From Pseudoalteromonas rubra (GTDB lineage Bacteria > Pseudomonadota > Gammaproteobacteria > Enterobacterales > Alteromonadaceae), in NCBI RefSeq assembly GCF_000967655.1, contig NZ_JXYA01000065.1, forward strand, positions 34,448 to 98,447: a stretch of 64,000 nt of DNA, in the 5' to 3' direction. A model generated the notes under the pieces. That model had not been told where the DNA came from. It did not search any database and saw nothing but the letters and a program-made list of their open reading frames with translations. The position numbers were made by a program, and so were the translations under genes. Numbering within the stretch: position 1 is the first letter of the stretch; the number at the start of each line of letters is the position of its first letter. Shown piece by piece: positions 34,610-43,290 of this stretch.

Positions 34610-36228
34610 TAGAAAAATGCCGGGCCCTGTGGCAGGTGCTGTCGCTCAAACTGGTTTTATTGAGCAGCTTAAGCGCCTGCACCACCATTTTGATCTTGCA
34701 CACTTTCACTATGGCACTGCAACTGGATAGCAGCAACCCGGCCAATCTGGTTCAGGGTGCGGTGTGGTTCTCAGTGGCATTTGTTGGCTTTGTGTTGGTG
34801 CAGCTGGTTTTTCAGCGCAGCGTGATCCGGCTGACCGAAACCACCATTAAGACCGTGCGGCTGGATATTTTGGATGCGGTGCGCCATGCCCGGTTACAGA
34901 TGATAGAGCAGTTTGGCCAGGAGCGGATCCTCTCGGCGATTGCGTATGATGCCAACACACTTAGTCAGCTGAATCAGTTCGTCGCATTGAGTGTGGGGCA
35001 TTTGTTCACTGTAATTGCAGCACTGATTTACATGTTTGTGATTGCCCCTTTGGGCGCATTACTGGCGCTGGGGCTGATAGCGCTGGCGGTGACGGCCTAT
35101 TGTTTGCGCTTCGGGCGCATTCATCAGGGGTATGAGCGCGCAAGAGAAGCCGAAGACAGCTTTTTTACTCATCTGCACGACCTGCTGATGGGGATCCGCG
35201 AAGTGAAACAAAACGCGCTGCGCAATGACAGCCTGTATGAACAGCACCTGAGCCGCGATGCCTCAGCCGTTCAGCACAACAAAATTATGGCCGAATGTCG
35301 CTTTGCCCATAATCAGCTGATGCTGATGGCCGCACTTTATCTATTGGCGGCAGTGGCGGTATTTGTCGCGCCGTTGTGGTTTGCCTTGTCGCCTCAGCAG
35401 AGTATCAGCTTTGTGATCATCACTTTGTTTATGGTGAGCCCGTTTCACAGCAGCATGGAGTTATTTCGGGTGCTCAGCCAGCTACAGGTGTCGCAACACA
35501 AGCTGGCCGAAATCAAACAACTGGCCAGCGAGGCCGGGGAGCAGGGTGTTGCGTCGTCAGCGGTGTCGTTTACACAGCAGCTGACGCTGCAAAAGTTGAT
35601 GTTTGAATATGACCAAGGGTTTACGGTCGGGCCCATTAATCTTGAAGTGAACCAGGGTGATATCGTGTTTATCTCCGGCGGCAATGGCTCTGGTAAAACC
35701 ACCTTTATGCGGTTGCTAAGTGGATTATATGCACCGCAAAGCGGTCAAGTCTGGCTTGATAATCGTCCGCTTGAGGCGGCTCAGCTACTCGCTTATCGTC
35801 AGCTTTTTTCCGGTATTTCGGCCGACAGTGTGGTCTTTGCCAATCGCTATGGGCAGCCGATGGGCGAGGCGCAAATTAATCAATGGCTGGACAAACTTGC
35901 GCTGAGCGACAAAGTGCAGTTTCGCGACGGTCGTTTTACCAATACCCGCCTGTCGACGGGCCAGCTAAAACGCCTGGCCATGGTGCAGGCGCTGATGGAA
36001 GAGCGGCCCATCCTGGTGCTGGATGAGTTTGCCGCCAATATCGACCCGCAAAGCCGTCAGGTGTTTTACCGCCAGTGGTTACCCACACTCAAAGAAATGG
36101 GTAAAACCCTGTTCGTGATCACCCATGATGAGGCTTACTTTGATTGTTGTGACAGCCATTACCTGATGCGTGATGGTCAGCTTCACCCTTATCCGACACA
36201 GCCGCTGTCGCTGGTCAAATCCCACTAA
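34606..36228 (+). CDS. Cyclic-peptide-export-type ABC transporter (SyrD/PvdE family)
   Basis: A 540-residue half transporter: membrane domain (about 1-310, six segments) fused to an ATPase (about 330-540). Walker A is GGNGSGKTT, the signature is LSTGQLKRL, and Walker B is ILVLDEFAAN followed by IDPQ. The DEFAAN/DP variant and the LSxGQ-KRLA form match exporters of non-ribosomal peptides such as SyrD and PvdE. It would carry the product, or a precursor, to the periplasm. Overlap with both the preceding stop and the gene order places it firmly in this operon. Confidence 0.9.
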   Translation: MIEKCRALWQVLSLKLVLLSSLSACTTILILHTFTMALQLDSSNPANLVQGAVWFSVAFVGFVLVQLVFQRSVIRLTETTIKTVRLDILDAVRHARLQMIEQFGQERILSAIAYDANTLSQLNQFVALSVGHLFTVIAALIYMFVIAPLGALLALGLIALAVTAYCLRFGRIHQGYERAREAEDSFFTHLHDLLMGIREVKQNALRNDSLYEQHLSRDASAVQHNKIMAECRFAHNQLMLMAALYLLAAVAVFVAPLWFALSPQQSISFVIITLFMVSPFHSSMELFRVLSQLQVSQHKLAEIKQLASEAGEQGVASSAVSFTQQLTLQKLMFEYDQGFTVGPINLEVNQGDIVFISGGNGSGKTTFMRLLSGLYAPQSGQVWLDNRPLEAAQLLAYRQLFSGISADSVVFANRYGQPMGEAQINQWLDKLALSDKVQFRDGRFTNTRLSTGQLKRLAMVQALMEERPILVLDEFAANIDPQSRQVFYRQWLPTLKEMGKTLFVITHDEAYFDCCDSHYLMRDGQLHPYPTQPLSLVKSH

Positions 36229-36238
36229 GGAGCGTGCG

Positions 36239-37342
36239 ATGAAAGATTATCAGTTAACCTGGCTGGCACAGCGGGTAACCACTCAAACAACGGCAGTTTT
36301 AGTGCCTTTTTATAACGAAGCGGGCGATAAAACAAACTTTGCCGAGCGCCTGGCTTACTTTGATGGGCTGGCAGCGCGCCATCCTGAGCTGGATATTATC
36401 CTGATTGATGATGGCTCTACCGATCAGCCTTTTGCGGCGGATACTGAAAAGCTGACCCATCTTAGCCTCAGCATAGTGACGCCCAATGGCCAAAAGATAG
36501 GGGCGCTTTATACCCAAATCAAAGCTTTGCCGCATCAGTATATTATTTTCACCGACTTTGATACTGAACTTCAGGGTTTGGATAACCTGCCTGAGATACA
36601 TGATAAGTTGGCAGCAGACTCGGCCTCTATGGGGTGTTATTTCAGCATGCGCCCCACAGAAGGAAATACACCCGCAGTGCAGTTTCAGATGCTGGAATAT
36701 GCGCTGGAGCGAGCCAGTTATCAGTTCAGCAAAAATGAGGGCAGTGTGCCCATTATGCCCGGCGCGGGCTGTCTGTATAAGCGGCCAATTATTGAGGCGC
36801 TGCTGTCTCGCCACAGCGGGCTGCGCAGTGGTGAAGACAGAGAAACCTGTTTGCTGGGTCTGGAGCTGGGTTACACCGTGTTTTACGCGCCGCAAATTCA
36901 AGCGCTGACCCAGCCGCCACAAACCTTCCATGCCTTGTTGCAGCAGCGCCGTCGCTGGTCGCAGGGGTTTGTCGAAGTGGCGCTGCATAAAGCGGCGTTT
37001 TATCGCAATCAGATGGCTGAGAAAACCGTATTAGGATTGCGCCACCGCATCGACATGATCTCTGTGAGCATCTTTTTATTAATGCCGCTGCTGTTGCTGA
37101 TGGCGTTTTTGATTAGCAGTACTGTCGGCGTGGCGCTGGTGCTGGCTTGGACGGCGCTGGGTTTTGTTGAAACCTTCTGGTTGTACAGCAAAGCCCGCGA
37201 TGAATTTCGTACCATTCCCAACCACAAACTTAAACTGTGCCTGATCCCGTTTGCCCGTGTGCTGCTGGAGGTACCAACGTGGTGGCGGGTGATTGGGCGA
37301 GTCTGTTTGAATAGATTACAAGGCAAAGGAGCGTGCGCATGA
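36239..37342 (+). CDS. GT2-family membrane glycosyltransferase (processive type)
   Basis: A 367-residue enzyme with a catalytic GT-A domain (VPFYNEAGD, IDDGSTD, the FTDFDTEL acidic motif, GEDRETC, and QQRRRW, the acceptor motif of cellulose/chitin synthase-like enzymes) followed by two to three membrane segments (about 260-330). It would transfer a sugar to a lipid-linked acceptor at the inner membrane. TAAGGAGCGTGCG precedes the ATG; almost the same sequence precedes the next gene. Confidence 0.85.
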   Translation: MKDYQLTWLAQRVTTQTTAVLVPFYNEAGDKTNFAERLAYFDGLAARHPELDIILIDDGSTDQPFAADTEKLTHLSLSIVTPNGQKIGALYTQIKALPHQYIIFTDFDTELQGLDNLPEIHDKLAADSASMGCYFSMRPTEGNTPAVQFQMLEYALERASYQFSKNEGSVPIMPGAGCLYKRPIIEALLSRHSGLRSGEDRETCLLGLELGYTVFYAPQIQALTQPPQTFHALLQQRRRWSQGFVEVALHKAAFYRNQMAEKTVLGLRHRIDMISVSIFLLMPLLLLMAFLISSTVGVALVLAWTALGFVETFWLYSKARDEFRTIPNHKLKLCLIPFARVLLEVPTWWRVIGRVCLNRLQGKGACA

Positions 37343-38058
37343 GCAAGCAATTCACAGCTCTAACCGGCAACCCGTTTATCGCGGGAAACTATCGCCGGGT
37401 TTACAGCCTGGGGATGGATTGTCGGCCTCGTCATTTGACCCGGCAGCTGGAACTGGGTTGTCGGCGTGGGCCTTTTGACTGGATAGGCGGCCGTTCGGTG
37501 GCCGATCTCAACCGAGCGCTGCAAACGCGGTGTAAAGAGGTACTGCTGCTTAAAAATCTGGAACCGTATGAGCCTGATTGCAAGGAGTACCGCAAGTACG
37601 CCGATCGCGCTTCGGGTTACCTGTCTGCCCACGACTTTGCGGTTGAAAACCATGATCTGGTGCGCGAGTACCCGGCATTTCGGGAAAAGTTTGACGGCAT
37701 TTGCACTCGCTTCTTTTCTGAGCTGGCAGAACTCGACAGTGTGTTGTTCTTTTTGAGTGTGGCACTGGAAGAAAATGAAGACTGGCAGTTTGAAACACCG
37801 GATGAGATTTTGGCAAACACGCTGACATTAAAAACCACGCTTGAGCAGCTGTGCCCCAACGCCAGGGTTGGCCTGCTGGTGGCGACCTTTCATGACGAGC
37901 TGGTTGAACACAGCTGTCCTGGTCTTGCGTTTACCCGTAAGTATACCTTTGATAATGACGAGCCCTGGATGCAAGGCCAGGAGCTTACCCATTGGTGCAA
38001 TATGCTGGTGGGCGTGAATGGGTTTACCGGGCTTTCATTACACAAGGAGTCGGCATGA
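37339..38058 (+). CDS. DUF1796-family putative papain-like cysteine peptidase
   Basis: A 239-residue protein. The N-terminal VYSLGMDCRPRHLTRQL and GPFDWIGG match the DUF1796 family pattern (SLG-x2-C, then PFDW), predicted to be papain-like, with the cysteine of GMDC as nucleophile candidate. Members often sit in glycan or capsule clusters, but their reaction is not established. Here it is sandwiched by ATGA overlaps between a glycosyltransferase and the NRPS. Release or transfer of the peptidyl product is one speculative role, notable because the NRPS lacks a thioesterase. Confidence 0.75.
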   Translation: MSKQFTALTGNPFIAGNYRRVYSLGMDCRPRHLTRQLELGCRRGPFDWIGGRSVADLNRALQTRCKEVLLLKNLEPYEPDCKEYRKYADRASGYLSAHDFAVENHDLVREYPAFREKFDGICTRFFSELAELDSVLFFLSVALEENEDWQFETPDEILANTLTLKTTLEQLCPNARVGLLVATFHDELVEHSCPGLAFTRKYTFDNDEPWMQGQELTHWCNMLVGVNGFTGLSLHKESA

Positions 38059-41000
38059 CGCAAGCTACGGTGGCCAATATGATCGCCAATATCTTGAACC
38101 AGCCCGCGCAGGCCATGGCACTCGAAGGCGATGACTGGACATTCACCTATGACGAGTTGAGCGCTCTGGTGGCCCGATGTGTGGCGCTGTTGCGCGATTC
38201 AGGCCTTGAGCCCGGCGACTGTATTGCCTTATACGGCGATGATCCGCGCTTGAGTGTGGTGGGGATATTAACGGCGTTGTTACTTGGCTGCCCCTTTGTG
38301 TGCCTCGATGTGCACTTTCCGGTGGCACGTATGCAACATATGCTGGCTCGCAGTCAGGCGCGTGTGGTGTTGTACAGCAAGGTCGATCCACAACTGACAG
38401 AAACTGGCTGCCTTGTCGATTTGGCGTGTGTTTCACACCCTGTGGTTTTATCAATGAGCGGGCTACCGCCAACCAGCCTGGAGGCAGAGCAGCAGCGCGT
38501 TGCTTATCATGTGTATACCTCTGGCAGTACAGGCCAGCCAAAGGGCATTGCGATTGCTCGTCATAGTCTGGCTGTGCAAGTTCAGGCCGCACGACAACAA
38601 TATCAGCTGCTACCGGGCAATCGTGCCTTATGTATTTTATCCAGCTCAACAGACGCCTTTTTGCAGCAAGTATTGATGTTTCTGTCTGCCGGGGCATGCG
38701 TGTGTTTCACCCTGCGCACTGTGCTGGATCCGGCCGAGTTTGCCAAGGTTTGTATCTCTAAAGCCATCACCCATATTGATGTACCGCCCAGTTTGCTGGC
38801 CAATTTTCTGGCAGACTCACATGCTGAAGAATGGCTTGCGAGCATGCATTTGAATACTGTTATCCTCGGGGGAGAGGAGTTCAGTCATAACATAGTGCGT
38901 CACTGGGACAGGCTGAACTTGTTTGAACGCATTGCGCTATATAACGAATATGGACCATCCGAGGCCACAGTAACATCGTGCTTGCACCACGTGACCCGGG
39001 CCGATTTAAAACGCAGCCGGGTGCCTATTGGCAGACCCTCGGCAGGCAGCATTTTACTGATTGTAGACGAGCAGGGCAGACCGGCAAAACAGGGCGAGCT
39101 GCTGATCGGGGGCGAGGGCCTGGCACTGGAATATTTAGCTGAGCCACAAAAAACAGCCCGGCAGTTTATGACCATGGCACGTCTTGGTGCAGAGCAGCGC
39201 TTCTATCGCAGTGGTGATTTGGTGCGCCGTGATGAACACGGGCTGATCACCTATCTTGGACGGCTGGACAACCAGGTTAACCTGCTTGGCCATCGGATTG
39301 AGCTGGAAGGGATTGAAGCCGTGCTGGATCAGTACTCGGGCATTCACAGCTCGGCGGTATTGTGTATAGGCACCCAGTTGATAGCCTTTATAGCCGGTGA
39401 TCTGAATGATGCAGATACCAGTGCGCTGCGCAAAGTGCTCAGCGAAGCGCTACCCGCTTATATGTTGCCGGCGCAGTTTTTTTACTACACTCAGCTGCCA
39501 ACCACGGCCATAGGTAAAATTGATAAACCAGCGTTAAAGCGCGTTGCCGAGCTAAGGCTGGCGCAATGCCAGCAGGTGGCGACATTGCCTGAGCTAATTG
39601 CACAGAGCCTGAATGTGCCGCTGGCCGAGCTGGACCGTGACAAAGGGTATAAATCGCAAGGCGGGGATTCTTTAAAGGCATTGATGCTGCAAACCCGTGC
39701 CAGGCAACACGGCTGGACGGTGTCGTTAAGTCAGTTACTCAGTGATGTGCCGCTTTCTCAGTTAGCCCCATCTTGCGCTAATGCAACGTTAGGCTTTGAG
39801 CAAACATTGCTGAATTATGCATTACCAAACAAGCTGGCGATGATCCATATCCAGGGGATAGCGCGCTGGCAAGTGTGCACTATGTTGTTCACTCAACAAC
39901 AGCTAAGCTGTGAGAAAGTCCATCAGGCTGCGCGTATTTTACTGCTGAAATATCCCGCTTTGCGGCTGCGTTTTAATCCCAGGCAGATGACGCAGCAGAT
40001 TAGTAAAGGGGCTTTACACCTGAGTGCTGAGCTAAGCGTTGCCAGCTTTGCAGATTTTAAACAGCAAGCCCGGGAGGCCTTTAAATCTTGTCTGGCTGAG
40101 TCTTCATTGTCAGAGCAATTAGTAACCATCGCCAGTTATCGCAGCCGTTACGGTCATATAGTCGCGATAGGGATAAGCCATTTGCTAGTTGATGATATCA
40201 GCCTGCAGGTGCTCAGTAGTGACCTGGAAAGCTTGCTCAGCGCTCCTCAGCATTTCGACAGGCAAAGAGACTGGGCCCTGCTGCACTGGCAACGACAATG
40301 TCATAAAGCGGTCATGGCCGGTCACTTTGATTACGACCTGAACTACTGGCGGGATGCACTTAACACTCGTGGGGAATTTTGTCAGGAGGCGGAGCGTAAA
40401 CTGGCGGCGCTGAACAGCAAAAAACCGGTCCATAGTCAGATGCAGTTAGCCAGCGCTGCGCAACTCGCCACGTTATTACCGCGCCTGGCGTGCCGGGGCT
40501 CATCACTGCAAGCTGCATTGCTTGCTGCTATGGCAAGTAGTTACGCTCAGTGTTGCGGTGACAGTGCAGTGACGGTCGCGCTGGAAAACAATGGCAGACA
40601 GCCATTCACAAACTGTGAGTATGGGATCTCGGTGGAAGTGGGTCAGGCAGTGGGCTGGTTTGCTCACAGTGCACCGCTGCTATTGCATAGTTGTGCGCAG
40701 TCCGACGCACAGCTTGGGCAAACAAACGCGGATTTAGCCGCGTACCCTGTGGGTGGACATAGCTTTGGCTGGCTTAGTATGTTCTGTAAAGATCGGGCGT
40801 TTAAAACACTTGCTCAAACCCAGGCTCCCAGAATATCCGTCGCTTTTGCGGATCTGAGCGAAGTACCCGAGCTGCAAGTGTTTGCTCAGCCAAGGTTTGG
40901 CTTGAGCGGGCAAAACTGGCTGACAGACGAGCAGGTATTTGCTTTTGAACAGCGCTATCATTGGTTGCAGATCCGCTTTGTTCGCTCTCCTGAAGCTGGT

Positions 41001-41105
41001 CTGATGGTTGAGCTGAGTAGTGACGTTGGTATCGTCAGTGCGTCTTGGCTTAATAACTTATCCGCGCGGATAGCGACGACCTTTAATCATATTTGTGCTG
41101 ATTAG
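38055..41105 (+). CDS. Single-module NRPS: adenylation, carrier, condensation (A-PCP-C)
   Basis: A 1016-residue non-ribosomal peptide synthetase. Adenylation domain about 1-500: A3 is YTSGSTGQPKG (154-164), A5 is NEYGPSEA, A7/A8 is YRSGDLV and GRLDNQVNLLGHRIE, and A10 is AIGKIDKPAL with K488. Carrier domain about 510-575 with the phosphopantetheine serine S539 in GGDSL. Condensation domain about 590-1016, whose active motif is SHLLVDD (708-714): the catalytic H709 is kept, while the first histidine and the glycine are changed. There is no thioesterase. Aligned with GrsA by eye, the ten specificity residues read D-A-Q-D-I-G-E-V-T-K, closest to glutamine codes. The terminal condensation domain would pass the loaded residue to a free amine or hydroxyl. 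Confidence 0.9.
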   Translation: MTQATVANMIANILNQPAQAMALEGDDWTFTYDELSALVARCVALLRDSGLEPGDCIALYGDDPRLSVVGILTALLLGCPFVCLDVHFPVARMQHMLARSQARVVLYSKVDPQLTETGCLVDLACVSHPVVLSMSGLPPTSLEAEQQRVAYHVYTSGSTGQPKGIAIARHSLAVQVQAARQQYQLLPGNRALCILSSSTDAFLQQVLMFLSAGACVCFTLRTVLDPAEFAKVCISKAITHIDVPPSLLANFLADSHAEEWLASMHLNTVILGGEEFSHNIVRHWDRLNLFERIALYNEYGPSEATVTSCLHHVTRADLKRSRVPIGRPSAGSILLIVDEQGRPAKQGELLIGGEGLALEYLAEPQKTARQFMTMARLGAEQRFYRSGDLVRRDEHGLITYLGRLDNQVNLLGHRIELEGIEAVLDQYSGIHSSAVLCIGTQLIAFIAGDLNDADTSALRKVLSEALPAYMLPAQFFYYTQLPTTAIGKIDKPALKRVAELRLAQCQQVATLPELIAQSLNVPLAELDRDKGYKSQGGDSLKALMLQTRARQHGWTVSLSQLLSDVPLSQLAPSCANATLGFEQTLLNYALPNKLAMIHIQGIARWQVCTMLFTQQQLSCEKVHQAARILLLKYPALRLRFNPRQMTQQISKGALHLSAELSVASFADFKQQAREAFKSCLAESSLSEQLVTIASYRSRYGHIVAIGISHLLVDDISLQVLSSDLESLLSAPQHFDRQRDWALLHWQRQCHKAVMAGHFDYDLNYWRDALNTRGEFCQEAERKLAALNSKKPVHSQMQLASAAQLATLLPRLACRGSSLQAALLAAMASSYAQCCGDSAVTVALENNGRQPFTNCEYGISVEVGQAVGWFAHSAPLLLHSCAQSDAQLGQTNADLAAYPVGGHSFGWLSMFCKDRAFKTLAQTQAPRISVAFADLSEVPELQVFAQPRFGLSGQNWLTDEQVFAFEQRYHWLQIRFVRSPEAGLMVELSSDVGIVSASWLNNLSARIATTFNHICAD

Positions 41106-41124
41106 CAGGCAATTTATTGACTGG

Positions 41125-41149
41125 TAACTGGCGGAAAAAGCGCCAGTTA
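41125..41149 (+). terminator. Perfect 9-bp hairpin ending the NRPS operon
   Basis: TAACTGGCG pairs with CGCCAGTTA around GAAAAAG, 19 bases past the NRPS stop. There is no strong T-run. The position supports the operon boundary. Confidence 0.55.
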
Positions 41150-41190
41150 TGCTATAAGCAAAGACACGTTTTCTATCATGTCGGCTAAAA

Positions 41191-42000
41191 GTGCAATTCG
41201 TTCGAAACTGCTTAACGTTCATGTTTGTCAGCCTGCTGTTTATCGTCTCAGGCAGCGCGGTGGCACAGGCCTGTACACAAACCGTCACGGTCAGTGCCAG
41301 CGATAACTGGCCACCCTATTCGTTCCGCTCTGGTGAGCAATATCATGGGCTGGATATTGAGATCCTTGAGTTGGTGCTGAAAAATGCCGATTTATGTTGG
41401 CGTTACGTATCATTTCCTTCATCAAGCCGGACCTTCGAAGAATTTAAAAAAGGTAAAGTAGATATTATTTTTGCTGCCAGCTTTACCCAGGAGCGGCGGC
41501 GTTTTTCTGAGTTTAGTGTGCCTTATCGTGATGAAGTGATGCAGTTATTCCGCCACGAGAGCAACCCGTTGAGCGCTCAGCGCGCTTTAACGCCTACCCT
41601 GAGTTTTCTGAGTAAATCTATCGTGGCTGTGAATCGGGGCAGTGTATATGGCGAGGCGTTTTCGCGCGTTGTGCAGCAGTGCCCCGACTGTGTGGTTGAC
41701 ATTAACCTGGCCACGGAGCGCTTTGATTTGCTGGTCAAAAAGCGCGTTGACTATGCGGTAGAAGATTTATTCACCGGCATTTACTTGATTAACCGCGACC
41801 CTTATAAGGCGCATATCAGAGCAAGCCGCTTAAGCGTGCACAAAAATCCCGTTCATTACATGATCAGGCCCGGCCTGTTGAGTGAAAAGCGTTTGCAGCA
41901 GTTTAATCTGGCCATCATACGCAATCAGGCCGCCATTGATGCGCTGATCGATCAACATTTTCAGCGCCTGCTATCCGGGTCTGTACAAGTTAAGCCATAA
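41191..42000 (+). CDS. Periplasmic solute-binding protein (family 3, amino-acid type)
   Basis: A 269-residue exported protein with a signal peptide (cleavage near AVAQA) and the family-3 binding fold: SASDNWPPYSF, YHGLDIEILELV, FKKGKVDIIFAASFTQER. Such proteins in Alteromonadales often lack a cognate ABC transporter and may feed sensors. No permease is adjacent. The frame begins at a GTG (41191); an ATG at 41221 would shorten the signal peptide. Neither start has a good ribosome site. It overlaps the convergent GNAT gene by 11 bases. Confidence 0.8.
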   Translation: MQFVRNCLTFMFVSLLFIVSGSAVAQACTQTVTVSASDNWPPYSFRSGEQYHGLDIEILELVLKNADLCWRYVSFPSSSRTFEEFKKGKVDIIFAASFTQERRRFSEFSVPYRDEVMQLFRHESNPLSAQRALTPTLSFLSKSIVAVNRGSVYGEAFSRVVQQCPDCVVDINLATERFDLLVKKRVDYAVEDLFTGIYLINRDPYKAHIRASRLSVHKNPVHYMIRPGLLSEKRLQQFNLAIIRNQAAIDALIDQHFQRLLSGSVQVKP

Positions 42001-42433
42001 GCATGTGCTGTGCGGGTCGGCGCATATAGTATTCAAACTCGTCTTCATCATAGGTTGTGAAACCTAACGCAAAATACAAATGACGAGCCGGGTTGTGTTT
42101 AAGTACAGTCAGGGAGAACGGGTAGTCTGGATACTGCTCAAACATATGCCTGAGCGTGTAGCGGCCAAGTCCTTGCTTTTGGTATTGCGGAGCAATTTGT
42201 AACTGCATAATCTCCACCTCCTTGTTTAACAACCGAAACTTGAGTGTGCCAACCGTTACGTTATCGATGAGCAGCAAATGTGAGCTGGCATAGTCTTCCT
42301 CAAGTCGGCACAGGTGTGCTTCGTCACTGAGAAAAATCCCTTCGCGCTCGAGATGCTCCACCATGGTTTGCAGGCGCAGGTTCAGCAAATAGGGCTTGTC
42401 GGTATCACAGGCTTGCTTTAGCTCAATGTTCAT
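41990..42433 (-). CDS. GNAT-family acetyltransferase
   Basis: A 147-residue single-domain GNAT protein. The acetyl-CoA loop is QIAPQYQKQGLGRYTL (about 85-100), followed by the NPARHLYFALGFTTY motif. Substrate unknown. Monocistronic and convergent with the solute-binding protein gene. Confidence 0.85.
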   Translation of the reverse strand: MNIELKQACDTDKPYLLNLRLQTMVEHLEREGIFLSDEAHLCRLEEDYASSHLLLIDNVTVGTLKFRLLNKEVEIMQLQIAPQYQKQGLGRYTLRHMFEQYPDYPFSLTVLKHNPARHLYFALGFTTYDEDEFEYYMRRPAQHMLMA

Positions 42434-42692
42434 CGTCCTTTCCTTAGTTCCATCGTGACTGCGCCAGCGCAGATAAGCAGCCTGACTTTATGTGCAGGCT
42501 ATTGCTTTATCTAAGCTCATAGCAGCCCCGGTTGCAAGCGTAAATTGTTCAGAGAAACAAAACTTTAATGAACTTGTTTGGGGGTTGTGGGGGCGCACAA
42601 AAAACACCTCTATGGTAGCAGTGCTCTGCTCGTAAGCGACCATATTTTGTGCTTTATAGTTGAATGTCTGGGTTTAAAACCGTACCATAATT

Positions 42693-42711
42693 GCAAATGA
42701 TAACGATTAGT
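42693..42711. promoter_or_regulatory. Fur box
   Basis: GCAAATGATAACGATTAGT matches the 19-base Fur consensus at 13 of 19 positions, including the central AATGATAA block. It lies 7-25 bases upstream of the DUF3325 start codon at 42718, so iron-bound Fur would block transcription or initiation of the operon. Confidence 0.75.
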
Positions 42712-42717
42712 ATAAAT

Positions 42718-43038
42718 ATGAGTTTTATTGCAATTATCCCGCTTTGGCTGGCGGCACTGAGTTTATATCTTGGCAGTCAGCAACAAGTCATCATCACTCG
42801 CGCATTACCTAAGCCGTTGGCCGGGTTTAGCGCTATGTCTTTATTTTTACTCGGCATTGTCGCTTTCAGTCTAAATTACCCTTGGGTGTCGTCGATGCTG
42901 GCGGCGCTGGTGGTGTTTATGCTAAGCCTGTTTACAGTGACCATTAGCTCGGGCTACTCCAGAGAGCGCACCTTGTCCATAACGGGCGGCGTGTGCCTGG
43001 TTAGCCTGATTTTTGGAGGGGCAAGCTATGTGGCCTAA
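42718..43038 (+). CDS. DUF3325-like membrane protein, iron-regulated operon
   Basis: A 106-residue inner-membrane protein with three hydrophobic segments. The N-terminal LWLAALSLYLGSQQQV and central SLFLLGIVAFSLNYPWV fit the DUF3325 pattern, which is found with PepSY and DUF3649 proteins near siderophore receptors. The ATG at 42718 is used because the upstream part of the frame overlaps the Fur box. It overlaps the next gene by 11 bases. Confidence 0.7.
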   Translation: MSFIAIIPLWLAALSLYLGSQQQVIITRALPKPLAGFSAMSLFLLGIVAFSLNYPWVSSMLAALVVFMLSLFTVTISSGYSRERTLSITGGVCLVSLIFGGASYVA

Positions 43039-43282
43039 AACACTCAGTGGTTTATTCATCGGCCTGTTTTTATCCGTGTCAGTTGTGCTTAACCTCAATC
43101 TGTTATTGCCTTTTTCCGAGGGCACGCGCCTGTTAATTGGACTTATTTTGGCATTCCCAATTTGGGCTGCGGCTTTAGTATGGGCCTACTCCTTTCCTTC
43201 TGCCTGGAAGTCTTTTCGGGCTTTGATGCTGGCACTGGTGCCATCCGTTTTGCTTAATACTGCCCTGATGGTGCTGAGGTAA
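43028..43282 (+). CDS. Small iron-uptake-associated membrane protein (DUF3649-like)
   Basis: An 84-residue protein with about three membrane segments. GLFIGLFLSVSVVLNLNLLLP and LAFPIWAAALVWAYSF resemble the small partner proteins that accompany PepSY reductase-like proteins in iron loci. GGAGGGG precedes the ATG at 43028. Its exact role is not known. Confidence 0.65.
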   Translation: MWPKTLSGLFIGLFLSVSVVLNLNLLLPFSEGTRLLIGLILAFPIWAAALVWAYSFPSAWKSFRALMLALVPSVLLNTALMVLR

Positions 43283-43290
43283 TTCAGACA

